The notes under the pieces: generated by a model
What the model saw: only the letters and a program-made list of their open reading frames with translations
Database searches by the model: none
What the model was told of the DNA's origin: nothing
Source of the DNA: Drosophila miranda
Lineage: Eukaryota; Arthropoda; Insecta; Diptera; Drosophilidae
Length of the DNA: 64,000 nt
Reading direction: 5' to 3'
NCBI RefSeq assembly: GCF_003369915.1
Contig: NW_022881603.1
Span: forward strand, 3,472,001 to 3,536,000
Position numbers and translations under genes: made by a program
Shown here: one piece after another, positions 32,386 to 43,990 of the stretch
How positions within the stretch are numbered: position 1 is the first letter of the stretch
How the letters are laid out: each line of letters starts with the position of its first letter

Positions 32386-32955
32386 GATAAAATTATGTGT
32401 TTAAAGCTAAAGGGTCTAGCTAGCTAGAAATATTAAACCGAATATATAAATCGAGGAGCATGATTTCCCATCAAGGGCATTGTCGACCAATGGTATTAAA
32501 ATACTCTACACGAAAATAATGAATCATGAAGAATTTTACAGTTCTACAAGAAGACTTATTATTATTAGCATTATTTTCCGCAGTTTTAAATGGGCTATTA
32601 AAAGAGGACTACAGGAAAAAACAGCCGTGGAAAGTTGCAAGGTTCGTACGAACCTCACCTTTCGTGTAAGGACAATATAGCTTGAAATCAAAAAGCCGAT
32701 ATTGTCTTCAAGGTATATTAGGCAAAAGGAGTGGATTTTACTTAGCATGCGTTGCATTTTTTTGGCCGTTTTGCCTGTTGGTCATACCCCTCTCGTTTTC
32801 TTCCCATTATGTAGAAAATGTTTAGTTACCGTGTAGTCCTGCTCTTTCGGTCGTGATTGCGCAAGCCCCCACCCCCACACAAATTGTAAATATGGTTACC
32901 TTCTTGTTCTTTATTTTCGTTTTTTCGCTGTCAATGTCGGCAAACAATGTCGCTT
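32386..32955. other. Flank of the BEL block
   Basis: The first 20-70 bp continue the older repeat interrupted by the BEL insertion. The remainder has no recognised feature. Confidence 0.4.
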
Positions 32956-33443
32956 GTGGCAGATTATAGCGACTGAATCCGATGAGGATAGCAGCAAAGA
33001 ATCCGAAAGCGAAGAGGTAAATGGGTAAGCAGATTCGATGACATATGTATGTACATATGTATATGGGAAGAAAAATAACAAAAACCTCGTACAGCACGCC
33101 GCCAACCGAGAAGCTGCCGCCAAAGTTGCCGAGCGCGAACCAGGCGCTGGGCCAAGCAGGCGGCAAGAAGACGGGCGAGGTGTTCTCCAATCCCTGGAGC
33201 AGCACGGCAATGGTCAACAACGACACACATTTGCAGCTAAAGAATGGACGCAAGATATGCGGGAACTTCAGGAAAGGACGATGTCGTTTTGGAACAAGCT
33301 GCCAATACGCCCATGACTCTGATTTGGCGATGACAGAAGAGACTCCTCCCAAAAATAGTTTTAAGCCAGTCCAAGCAGTCCAGGTACTGGAAATACCAAC
33401 ACGCGCAAACGTCCCGTCCTGGGTGTTGGCTTGTGATCTGTAG
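32956..33443 (+). pseudogene. CCCH zinc-finger gene fragment
   Basis: An acidic stretch (ATESDEDSSKESESEE, 32970-33018) ends at a GTAAAT donor-like site. After a short TATGTA-rich gap the frame at 33080-33440 encodes KTSYSTPPTEKLPPKL, SNPWSSTAMVNN and a finger, KICGNFRKGRCRFGTSCQYAH, with the spacing C-x7-C-x5-C-x3-H of RNA-binding CCCH fingers. The frame then overlaps the minus-strand Rad51D-like exon. No start codon or 3' end could be set. I do not recognise the parent gene. It looks like a piece of a neighbour that came along with the Rad51D-like segment. Confidence 0.5.
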
Positions 33444-34543
33444 CAAGCAATTGTCTCCCGCAGGACCATAGGTGTTCGTCATTACATTTACCATTCGGAG
33501 GCCGTCGTCTTCGCAGCTGTCGCCGCAGTTTGTACTCTCCGGTACATCCAGCGACAATCTCAGCGTACACACTGAACTCCAATATGAGCCTAGCATTGGT
33601 TTATTCGGCTGCCGCGTAGACCCATCACTGTTGCCATCCTCTAAGCCGTCATCGTCACAATTATCTTATAGTAGAACAAGCGTAGTATATAGAGTTATGT
33701 AAATAAATCGTCCTTTAAACTAAAATGTACCTGAATCCTGAGAGAACGATATGTTGCCGATGACAAAAGCCTCGCCCCTCACCGCTAACTTCCTCACTCT
33801 GCATGCAACCTCTGTCAGGAGGGAATCCCTCGTTCTTCGCATTTCCCTGCCTCGGTGGTCCACAAAGCAAGCGGGAGTCGACCACAACGACTTTTGTTTT
33901 TAGTGCAGCCTGGACATCGTCAGTCATTTGCTGATCGAAGGCTTTGAGTACTTCAATGAGCTCCTTTGATGTAAGGACTTCTACCACCTGAATGTCCGCC
34001 ATTGCCTTCTCGCTTGTTTCCTGATCCACTTTGCGCTCCAGCAGCATGTCTTGTATCCTTTTCGTGGAGAAATCTTGCTTGGTATCGATGAAAAGCACTT
34101 GCCGTTTGTGTTTCCATACAAAATTAAGAGCCAAGGTGTAGTTGGGTTTTTCCCACGCCAGTCTGGCCACAGACTTCCCAGACTCTGCCTCGCCTGAACG
34201 TCTGCGCAATGGAGTCCAAAAACTTGTCCAATCTGAAATAGGCCGGTCAGTAAATACAACAACTCTGTTCACATTGGCCTTTGAACTACTTTACTCTTCT
34301 ATGCCCGTTCCAAAGTCCAACTCCTTAACAGTCTCCACAAATGTCTCCGACTGCCATGGCAGCATATCCAGCTCCTTCTTAATCTCCAGTACTGATGGCC
34401 AGCAGCTTGTGCAGTTTCTGGTCCTCAGCATCGTGGAAGTCGATCAAAGTTTCGATATTGTTTTTTGTTAGTAAATTTAACTGATATTCGGATAATAATT
34501 TTTTGCCCGTCGGAGTTTGCAAAATTTTCTTCTTCAGTTCCAT
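33237..34543 (-). pseudogene. Rad51D-like recombinase paralogue, frameshifted copy with introns
   Basis: Starts at ATG 34543 (MELKKKILQTPTGKK). Exon 1 runs to 34295. A 62-bp intron (GTAAAG...TTTCAG, 34294-34233) is retained, as is a second one at 33730-33665, so this is a DNA-level copy and not a processed one. Motifs in order: TGIEELDKFLDS across the first junction, a Walker A box in GQTGVGKTQL, VLFIDTKQDFSTKRIQ, then KVVVVDS (Walker B), then LAVRGEAFVIGN, then PMLGSYWSSVCTLRLSLDV. This is the RecA-fold layout of RAD51 paralogues, closest to Rad51D. At least three frame breaks are seen: near 34388 (GGAGATTAAG), near 34136 just after Walker A, and after VVVDS near 33878. The 3' end overlaps the CCCH fragment. 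Nothing like this belongs in the Tsp42E cluster, so it was brought here by duplication. Confidence 0.72.
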
Positions 34544-34552
34544 TCCGTGTTG

Positions 34553-35278
34553 TTTTTAGTGTGACCCGATTTTTCAACCATCCCAAAATGGATGGATGGT
34601 GGATGGTCGTCAGGGTGAATAGCATATAAGGACCTCTTTCACCCGGTTGACAACAATGAGACTCATTCCATACTTTAAAATTATGTACTTAAATTACTGT
34701 ACTTGGATATCGACTTAGGGTGAATATGCCCAATTATTGGGGAATATTAAGACGACACATCCGGACATTCTGTCGCGGATTCTGCTATTCAGCATGTTGA
34801 TCACTTTAACTACTATTCAAATTGGTACTGATAAGTTAGTTTAAATATGGATTTGATGTTCACCTTATACCTTATAATACATCCATATAAACATAGTTTT
34901 TTTTAAATATACCGCCAAACTACGAACCGGCTAAAACGGAACGACGCGATTTTTGCTTTCGGCCAAAACGTCAAAATATAAATGCAAAATTTGTTGGAAA
35001 TGGTATTATAGAATTGTAGATTTGTTATCCCAGGCAAACAAATTTAGTCTCTGTTTTAAGGCTATTTCATTGTGTTCTTACAGAGACCATTGACCAATCC
35101 ATACAATTGCGGGCAACATTAACTTGTAAACCGTTTTTTAGTCAAAATACAATACTTACAAGCAATTTAAAGTTGTTAAAAATGTAGAAAATGTATTCAT
35201 CGATGGGATAAAGCTAAGTCGGCAAAGCTGAAAACTCTATATAGCTTGTAATTGTTGCATGCGAAGATATCGATAGGT
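34553..35278. repeat. Diverged interspersed repeat, copy 2, plus unassigned sequence
   Basis: About 34985-35260 matches 36990-37310 in blocks: ATCCCAGGC, TCTCTGTTTTAA, CTTACA.AGACC, GTAGAAAAT.GATTCAT, GGGATAAA, TATAGCTTGTAAT. A third copy was split by the BEL insertion (17710-17819 plus 32381-32450). No ORF. The family is unidentified. Confidence 0.55.
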
Positions 35279-36911
35279 GATACCCCATAGAAGCGGTGAG
35301 GAGGAAAGAAGTTTGAACAGAGTGGCAGGGCCAAAATTTAAGGGGAAAAGGTTAGCGAAGAGTGGCGCCACCTGGTCCTGGAGAGTGAGAGTTCCGCGCG
35401 CTCTCCGGAGCCGTTATGAGAGAAGATTTCCGATCTCATCCCATAACGGAGTCCCCAAGCCAGCTCACCCATACCCCAAAGAAAAGAGAGCCGCCAGCAG
35501 CCCGAATCAGGCCATACCCTTGAACCTAGATCAAGGGCGATAGAAGAGAGAGCGATGGGGATCAGCGGTCCGGGAGCATTAAACAGAGCAGCTAAGCCAA
35601 GAGGGGGTTCAGAGAAAGAAATTCCCGCAACGGAGGAGCATGCGCGCCGGACATAGTGATCTAGTGATTTTTTTTTGTTCTGAAAGAAAAAGTGAGTGGG
35701 ATGAGGATGGAGTAGTGGCCATCACCCTGAAAAAAAGATAAATAAATCTGTGATTCCAGGGGATCCAGATCAGTGAGAGACCAGGAATCAGGACTAGCGG
35801 GACGGGAAAGAGACCCAAGAAGCATAAGAGTGAGTCCGCTCCAAAGGGGGGAGTAAAGAAACCCCAAATTTATTTTTTTTGTTGGCCAATCCGTAGGGAA
35901 TAGGTCACAGCTCCGCCATCCTGGCTTGGTTTTGCTGGGCTCGAAGACACAATCCTGGCCACGTAGAGCGGGTCCCTCGCCCATTTAGGGAGAGAAAAAA
36001 AAAGCATCAATTAACTTATTTACTCCCATTATTTATTTTTGTTAGACGTCTCCATTTATATGTATATGTTAATCCCCTAATTTAAGTCCGCCCATATTAA
36101 TTATTTCTATTTATCTATTTATTTATTAACCGCCCGTAGTGATACGATGAGGGGGTATGAATAGGCAGGCTTAGCGTAGAGATGATACCGTGTAAAAGTA
36201 GGAAATTGAAGTGAAAATTATAACGAAGAAAATGAATTGCTAAGCATTTCATATGGGGGGAAGAGGAGCCACAGCAACGAGAGGGTAAGGCTGCTGCACA
36301 TGGCAGGGAGATCCAAAACGTTGTTATTCAGATCTCAGGTAGGTAGGGTACGTCAGGGGTAAAAACATCGACACCTCGACCTGGTCCACGTCTGTGTTGA
36401 AGGAAGTTACTGTAATGTTGTTTGTCGAGTAGAGTCCGTTTGCAGTTTTTTTTTGTCGGTTACTTTTGTTGGTTCAATTTGTTCGAGATGTCCAATTAGT
36501 TGGTATATTGTGCGACCTGAGGGCTTGGGAAGTACCCAGCCCTGGGATGACTGGCTAGCCGGCCTTGCCCCCAAGAAAACAAAGGTTCGTAACTATAATG
36601 GCGCCCAATATGAGACAGGGAAGTGGACTCGCAGTCCTGGCTCTACCATCAAAGAAGGTAGGGAGGGTACATCAGGGGTAAAAACATCGACACCTTGACC
36701 TGGTCCACGTCTGTGTTGAAGGAGGTTACTGTAATGTTGTTTGTCGAGTAGAGTCCGTTTGCAGTTTTTTTTTGTCGGTTACTTTTGTTGTTTCAATTTG
36801 TTCGAGATGTCCAATTAGTTGGTATATTGTGCGACCTGAGGGCTTGGGAGTACCCAGCCCTGGGATGACTGGCTAGCCGGCCTTGCCCCCAAGAAAACAA
36901 AGGTTCGTAAC
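35279..36911 (+). mobile_element. LTR-like retroelement remnant with tRNA-Lys-type primer site
   Basis: A 255-bp segment occurs twice in direct orientation (36339-36593 and 36657-36911), both ending GGTTCGTAAC. Between them lies ATAATGGCGCCCAATATGAG, where TGGCGCCCAA is the start of a Lys-tRNA primer site. The first copy follows about 1.05 kb of sequence that resembles long LTR U3/R sequence (35279-36338), so the likely reading is a long LTR, a primer site, about 60 bp of leader, then a second, 5'-truncated LTR end. No coding region remains. It resembles the Osvaldo-like element at 47344 in style but not in sequence. Confidence 0.5.
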
Positions 36912-38621
36912 ATAATATTCAACGGGAGATAATTTTGGCAATACCCGGTTCACAACAAATTTCACCCTGGGGGAAATGGATGTTATAGAACTGAGAAAAT
37001 ATTTTTCATCCCAGGCTCTAATTAATGCAGAAACTAGTCAGTCTCTGTTTTAAAGGATATTTTGCAATTAGTATTCTTCTTACACAGACCAAACTAAGGG
37101 TTTTAGTTAGGCAGCATTATTCAACGGAACAAAGAAATTGAGCAATTAGAACGATTTTTCTCTTACGTTTCATTTGTTTGACCATTTTCGCTAAAACCAA
37201 TTTTTACGCAAAATGCAATAAAAGCAAGTGGTTAAAATAAGCCAGTTAAGTAGAAAATTGATTCATTAATCGGATAAAATTGGGTGGGCATGACTAAATG
37301 TTTTATCTAGCTTGTAATATTCGACGGAACATCAAAACTGAGCAATATTGTTTCCAATATTCGACGGAGAACGATTAACCCATTGCAAGCCAAGGGGGTA
37401 TTTCAATTTTCCACCGAAAATAATGAAAATTTAATAATGTTAGCGTAGTTGAGGTGAAAGTTAGCGTGGTTGTTTTTAAGTTCAGATGAAAGATGGGATG
37501 AATCTAAAAGAAGAATTAACAATCGTTAATATATTCCGCTATTTACCTCAAGTAGTTGAACTTTTTAAGTAGAGGGGGCTTTTGTGGGCTAAGTTCGTTT
37601 TTTTTATCAATAAGTCCGCGGTCACACTGTTTCTTCAGCTTTGTCGAATTTTTCCCGTTGAACGTGTCGGTTACGCGCTGGTTTCGAACGCAATTTTTTA
37701 AAAGAAAAGGTAACAGAAGGCGTGCGCTATTTTGAATAGAAAAGTGGTTTTGTGTTTATGGTTTATAGAATTAGGAGAACAGAACTGCACAGAGTTTTCC
37801 CTGTTGTCTTGACAGCTGCTCGAAACTCCAGCCAAGAAATAGATGCTGGGTCCCGACGCCGCTGAAAGTGGTTGTTGATGGAGTATGTGTGTGTTTGTGT
37901 GCGGGGAGGGAGAAGAAAGATGTGCCGAGACGTAGTATGCGCAGCTCAAAGTATGGCGAGGCGTGGCGTGGCGAGGGGAAAACTTGTGTGTGAAAAGCGG
38001 AAGAAAATTGTATGAAATTAATACAACAATACGGCGGCATTGTGGCTCTTGTTTTCTGATGATGCAGAGTGCACTGAACTTTTTTCCTCTCGTTTTCCTC
38101 CTTTAATTCTCTAGCACCATTGACGCCTGCCATTGTCGTTCTTCTTCTTCTCCTCCTCATACTTGTTGTTGAAAAAGTTGCACGCTGTATTATTTTCTTT
38201 TGTTGGCCTCGCAACTCGTTTCGAAGCACGTAGGAAAAGAAAAGAATGATAATGACGTTGCAGACAATGGATGCTTCGAGAGCTGAGAGCTCCTTATCTG
38301 CGAGGAAAGGCGACCTTTGTAGTACAAAGGTATATTCTGATTCAAGACCTCGTTACAAAAAAAGTAAGGTCGGAAAAGTCGTGAATGTAGCACCAGCCGC
38401 AGTAAAGTAAATACTTGGTTCCGGGGAATTAAACCACAATAAACATACATATGTACATTAAAGCGAACATTTGTTGGCATTCATTTGCAGTTGAATAAAC
38501 AGCAAATATTAGGAATTATTTTATATATCCGTAGAGTAATTTGATAATTGACATTAACATGAGCATTGTTTAAACGAAATTTATTCCAATCGCAGGTGAT
38601 TTCCGAAAAACTCCCATCAAA
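36912..38621. other. Diverged repeat copy and Tsp42Ee upstream region
   Basis: 36990-37310 is a copy of the repeat noted at 34985. The motif ATATTCGACGGA recurs near 36916, 37118, 37317 and 37356. From 37400 to 38621 no exon is found; this stretch should hold the Tsp42Ee promoter and leader. Confidence 0.45.
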
Positions 38622-38681
38622 ATGGACTGTGGAACATCTCTGGCCAAATACATACTCTTCATATTCAATACCATTGTGTCG

Positions 38682-39647
38682 GTGAGTACTATTGCCAAAG
38701 CGAAAATAAACCGAAACCCCGAAACGAAAACGAAACCGGTACAAACAAGCTCGAAAGCCATTCCATTAGGTGGGAGACAAACTGTTACCTAAACGCTGTC
38801 TGTTGAAATACGAACAAATAAAAAATTGGTGAAATTTATTCAATATTATGGCATATGCAATATGCATATTAAAAGCGCATTTCCAGCGTTACGCCTTAGG
38901 GCAGACAGACGGCGCCCCTGAACCCCTTCAGTATTCCGCACATATTGGCGTTCTGGGAAATTTCAACAGAGAGAACGCTTTGAGCTCCTCGTGACTGTGT
39001 TGTTTGTCTTGCTATTGAAGTTTGATGACATCATCCATCGCCATCCGTTCAGCTTCCAACGCCGTCACAAAAACTGAAATTCCGCATTTATCTCCTCTAT
39101 TCTCATTCTATGCTTAGTGGAGGGGGAGCACTGTGATTCCGGGAGCGGTGATAGGAGGCGCCTTTCATTTGTTTGTTTTCCTGCCCGTGGACGCTCTGCT
39201 TATTTTCTGGCATAATAATCTGAGAGTCTGCAGATTCCTGTAATTCAAGCTCATATTTTGATTGGCGTCACAAAAAGCACACTGCTCCGATCGGATGTCT
39301 TTCTGATGTCATGGAAATGGGATGTTTCAAATAAAACGATTCACTCCCGCATTCGTACGTCCCCGTTATTGTCGACCTTCTGGATCTTCGGCCTTAAGCG
39401 AAATGTGCTGTAAATAATAATTCAAGCAAATCTTATTAAACTCATCGTAAAGCCAACAAAATTTGTGAATATTTAGTATTCGTTGTGGGGTCGCAAATTA
39501 ACGCCGCGTGAATCACAAAAAATAAAAAGTGTACTCTGAAAAACCGAAGCGAAACTTAAAAATATATACGAGTATATATACATATGTATGTACATACATA
39601 TATACAAGATAGCAAATAAGACAGAAACTCATCACAAAAGGAAAACG
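38682..39647. other. Tsp42Ee intron 1, 5' part
   Basis: No coding signal. A short TATGTACATACATATA tract lies at 39578-39604, just before the first helentron piece. Confidence 0.5.
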
Positions 39648-40474
39648 AATCTCGAATCTGCAATATTGTGGATGCAACAGATTTTAGTCCTTTGTGTGTG
39701 CGGAAGGGGGTGGGGCGAAATTTTGAGATAAACGTTTTATAGTGAGATCTAACAGGAGTGCGGATACTAAATTTGGTTACTCTAGCGTTAATAGTCTCAG
39801 AGATTTGTGGATGCCCCAGATTTTCGTCCTTTGCGGGGGCGAAAGGGGGTGTGGCGAAATTTTGACACAAAACGGTCAAGGTCCGATATCACAGGAGTGT
39901 GGATACCAAATTTGGTTGCTCTAGCTCTTATGGGTTCTGAGATCCTTGAACTCATATTTTGCAATTGGCAAAGCCGACCATGAAACCTGTGTGTTAGAGA
40001 GAGACAGAGCGAGAAAGAATGAAATTGTTTTCTTGATTCTGGCTATAATAATTATACGATCTGGTTCGATTTTGCACTCTAGAAGATATAGTCATCTTCT
40101 ACGATTCTGCGTTTTTAGTTTTCTCGTATCGTCGAAATTGTGGATGCCACAGATTTTCGCCCTTTGTGGGGGCGGAAGTGGGCGGGACAAAGTTTTGAAA
40201 TATTCTTGTAGCAGTGACATATCACAGAAGTCTGGATCCAAAACATCGTTGCTCTAGCTCTTATAGTCTTTGAGCACTAGGCGCTGAAGGGGACGGACAG
40301 ACGGACAGACGGACGGACGGACAGACAGACATGGATCAATCGACTCGGCTATTGATGCTGATCAAGAATATATATACTTTATGGGGTCGGAAACGATTCC
40401 TTCTGGACGTTACACACATCCACTTTTCCCGCAAATCTGTTATCCCCCAATACTCATTTTGAGAATCGGGTATA
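39648..40474 (-). mobile_element. DINE-1/ISY-type helentron, copy D, reverse, 3' truncated
   Basis: Reverse complement of copy A from its start (40474, TATACCCGATTCTC) to about its position 4143. It lacks the terminal 280 bp that ends CCCCCTCGTTTT. The (CCGT)n tract appears as GGAC repeats at 40290-40330. Confidence 0.83.
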
Positions 40475-40591
40475 AAAAAGAGAAACGAGAAACGACAAAC
40501 ACAAAAAAACTTGTTGCTCTAGAGAAACGAGATAAAACAACAAGAAAAAGACAAGAACAATCAACTGGTTGTTGTCGGGGCAGCAGAATCC

Positions 40592-41236
40592 CCAGAATCA
40601 AGAAAACAATTTCATTCTTTCTTGCTCTGTCTCTCTCTAACACACAGGTTTCATGGTCGGTTTTGCCAATTGCAAAATATCAGTTCAAGGATCTCAGAAC
40701 CTATAAGACCCAGAGCAACCAAATTTGGTATCCACACTCCTGTGATATCGGACCTTGACCGTTTCGTGTCCAAATTTCGCCACACCCCCTTCCGCCCCCG
40801 CAAAGGACGAAAATCTGGGGCATCCACTAATCTCAGAGACTATTAAGGCTAGAGTAACCAAATTTGGTATCCGCACTTCTGTTAGATCTCACTATAAACG
40901 TATATCTCAGAATTTCGCCCCGCCCCCACAAAGGACGAAAATCTGTTGCATCCACATCATTGCAGATTCGAGAAAACTAAAAACGCAGAATCATAGATAA
41001 TGACCATATCTATCAGACTGCTGAATCTGGATCAGATCGTATCATTTTTATACCCAAAAGGAACAAATCAATTTGCACTGGCTACGCAGACTGATTTTCT
41101 GTCTCTCTCGCACGCACTCTTTGTCGTGTCGTTTAATATTAGCGGCGTCTGCCGGAGGAGAGCCATACTGACTAAGTATCGGGTATAACTGTAGAGTTGC
41201 GGTGTCCGCAGCAACTCACAACGTTCCCCCTCGTTT
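40592..41236 (+). mobile_element. DINE-1/ISY-type helentron, copy E, forward, 5' truncated
   Basis: Matches copies A and B from AGAATCAAGAAAACAATTTC to the end CGTTCCCCCTCGTTTTT. It lies 117 bp from copy D in the opposite direction, so the two are head to head. Confidence 0.83.
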
Positions 41237-41961
41237 TTGTTTCCATACTCTACATTTACACGTGCAAGAAAATCCGGGGACACGATACACTCGCAGTGCA
41301 TCGCTGTGTGCAGATACATACTTATTTAACTGCGTTATCCGAGTACATAACACACCTGACAGACAGCCAGACAGCCAAATAATTAGCGAGCCAAGCCAAG
41401 CCGCCTGTTGGAGAGCCGGCCCCGTAGCGACAACAAAACCCCCACCAACAATGACCCCGCAACGCTTGAGGACACAGCAACAACCATAGCAACAACCACT
41501 ATATCAACAAAAGCTAATACATTTTGCAACAAAAGCATGAAAAATGATTTACGCACCCCGAAGTGAATATATCCTAGTAGTTGAGGGACTGGACTATCCA
41601 TTAAAATTTTATCCAAGTCTTTAGGGGCTAGTTTTTTGGTTACATCAATATTCTGTTCGCCCATACAGCCTTTAAATACCTTGGTTATATTTTTCGAGCT
41701 TCTTCTTGCTGTTACAAACAACTGACGAAAATTACAAATACCCTCTACGCATATAAGGGGGAAAATCATAGCTCGCAAACGACGGTCAACACTTTTTCCC
41801 TTTGCTGTCTCGTCACTGACAAAACCGAAAAAGACCACGAAGACACGGTCTCTCACTGGGCAGAACACTTTTGGCCTCTTCGCTCGTGTTATGTGTTTCG
41901 GGTTTTCGGGTGAGCCCGACACACGATCGTGTCTCACAATAACAACTTAGAGAGACACTTT
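41237..41961. other. Tsp42Ee intron 1, middle
   Basis: A 184-codon minus-strand frame (41937-41383) is open but shows no known motif. I do not call it a gene. Confidence 0.35.
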
Positions 41962-41969
41962 GGTCAAGC

Positions 41970-42440
41970 CATGATGCAATTATTCAAGGTGGTCTCGTCG
42001 GCAAAAGTTAGTCCCTTAACGTATGCTAGCAATAAGTGCGAGTGAAGGGCACATAGTATAGTGAGTGTGAGTGAGACGGTATATGTTGATGTTGATTAAC
42101 CCTTAACAGGCCCGTGGGTTTTAAAATTTTAAAATAAAATGATTTTACTGATATATTAATATTTAATTTTTATTCAGCCATTAATAATTTTTCTTCAACA
42201 TTTTTAGTTATATTAAAATGTTCTTTTACATAATATATAAAGATTACTTCTAATTCTGTGGTATTTTTTTTATATGCTTTTTATAATTTTGGTGTTGTCG
42301 GGACATAAGGGTTAAGAATATATCAAAAAATTCGTCCGTGAAGAACCTTCATCATCAACAAGCAAGCATGCACTGACGATAAGGGACAACACGAACGAAC
42401 TTCGGCTCCCGACGAGACCACCTTGTATAATTGCATCATG
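41970..42440. mobile_element. P-element-type MITE
   Basis: Inverted repeats of 31 bp at the ends begin CATGATG and contain CAAGGTGGTCTCGTCG, matching the canonical P-element terminal repeat at most positions. The 8-bp target duplication is perfect: GGTCAAGC at 41962-41969 and 42441-42448; 8 bp is the P-superfamily length. No transposase is encoded. Without the piggyBac-type insert inside it, the element is about 255 bp. Confidence 0.88.
42100..42311. mobile_element. piggyBac-type MITE nested in the P-type MITE
   Basis: Flanked by TTAA on both sides (42096-42099 and 42312-42315). Ends begin CCCTTA and end TAAGGG, with an imperfect inverted repeat (CCCTTAACAGGCCCG and CCCTTATGTCCCGAC). AT-rich inside, 212 bp, no ORF. 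TTAA plus CCCTT ends are the hallmark of piggyBac elements. Confidence 0.75.
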
Positions 42441-42448
42441 GGTCAAGC

Positions 42449-43432
42449 GCTCACAGCAAAAGTGTCTTTAGATGAGCAGAACCAAAAAAGTGTCTGAGTA
42501 AAGTGTTTTTAGTTTTTTTCGTGTATATGTTTATTTATTCATGTTTTCCGCATCTTTTGGGCTATTGTATTGTAATATGTATATTTATTTGCAAATTGGC
42601 AAACGAACATTTTCGTTTTGCTTTTCACGATTCATTTTAAGCTCCAATAGTCAATCCGTATAGAATTCACAAAAATTGATCGTTGCCATAAGCTTCACAC
42701 GTATAAGCACGCATATATACGCAAAAGACACTTTGTTCGTTCACTCGCGACAAGATGCTCAGTGAAAAACAGGAACAAAAGAGAAGTGAAGAAATCGGTC
42801 TTTGCTTTAGCAAAGAGCGAGTTGAGCAAAAACAGATTTGATCGGGTCTTTTCAGTCCATTTTCTCAATGTGTCCGTCAATGAGAGGTTTTTATCAGACA
42901 CGCCGAAAGTGTCAACAGTTATTTGCGAGCTATGGGGAAAATCCAAGTTCAAAACATGGCTATGACTGTGTCTGTGGATATGTGTATTTACCCCCATAGA
43001 TTCAAGTTTCGTAGTCTCCGCACGTCTGTGGATCGAATCGAGTCCGAGTCAGAACCTAGCGACAATTGCAGCCGTGGCTAATGACAAACCTGAACTGTGT
43101 CTGGCGGCCATTAAGTGCAACAGCTCCGAGTTCTCGGTAATTTTTTCAGCTGGGAAACTCGGCGAAAAGATAAGTACAGCACCGCGAATGAGTATTACTA
43201 TCGTATGGATTATGAATGACCTGCACTCGGCGAATGAATCGGGGCTATTCATATATTATAAATGTATGTATGTACATATGGCAACTTCTTGTGGTCTGCG
43301 TTTCTGAGCAACTAAATAAATAATTTATGTACACATTTGCTGAGCAAAACCAAGAGTAAGCCCCCCCCCCCCCCCCCCAACCCCTTTCAGTGAGGGAAAA
43401 GGGTGTCTGCTTGTTGAGCTTTCACAGTATGT
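42449..43432. other. Tsp42Ee intron 1, between the MITEs
   Basis: No gene. A run of about 18 C lies at 43362-43379. Confidence 0.45.
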
Positions 43433-43440
43433 ATGTACAT

Positions 43441-43982
43441 TAGTGTTGTGTTGCTCTTGAGTGAGTGAACAAAAAAGAGTTGTTCACTTAAGTGAGCAAC
43501 TGAACATGTTCCTTCCAAGCTGTTCTTTTTTGTTCACTTGTTCTTTGTTGTTCACTTGTTCTTTGTTGTTCACTTGTTCTTTTTTGCTCACTTGTTCTTT
43601 GTTGTTCACTTGTTCATTTTTGTTCACTTGTTCTTTACTCACTTTTTGCGCAATTTTGCTCCTCAAAGGGCATTTTGCGATCTGTCAGCTGTTGCTCATA
43701 TTTGCGTTTACTTCACACTTTTTGTATTACCGGCAAAGCTGTTAACTCTTTCAAAAATTCAGTATGTCGCTAATTCGAAAGTATATTGAAATTTGGAACC
43801 ATCTGTGCGTGAATAGTGAACAACTGAGTGAGCAACTGAGCAACTGATCAAGTGAGCAACTGAGCAAGTGAGTAACTGAGCAATCTAAGAGAGCAAGTGA
43901 GCAATATGAGTGAGTTGACTCACTTACTAAAAAAGAACAAGTGAACATGTTCACCAAAATGAGCAATGTTTACCCAACACTA
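43441..43982. mobile_element. hAT-like MITE with subterminal repeat arrays
   Basis: Ends TAGTGTTG and CAACACTA form an 8-bp inverted repeat. The palindromic octamer ATGTACAT flanks both ends (43433-43440 and 43983-43990), an 8-bp target duplication as in hAT elements. The left arm holds a TTGTTCACTTGTTC array (43530-43635), the right arm a GAGCAACTGAGCAAGTGA array (43820-43900), which are partly inverse to each other. No ORF of note. Confidence 0.72.
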
Positions 43983-43990
43983 ATGTACAT

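Noticed and set aside
41383..41937. 184-codon open frame on the minus strand within Tsp42Ee intron 1
   Set aside because: No known motif, repetitive Val/Ala end, no codon bias that I can see. Probably chance, although it abuts the P-type MITE.
43484..43745. Open frames with FTCSLLFTCS and NKEQVNKKEQ repeats
   Set aside because: They are translations of the short DNA repeat array inside the hAT-like MITE.
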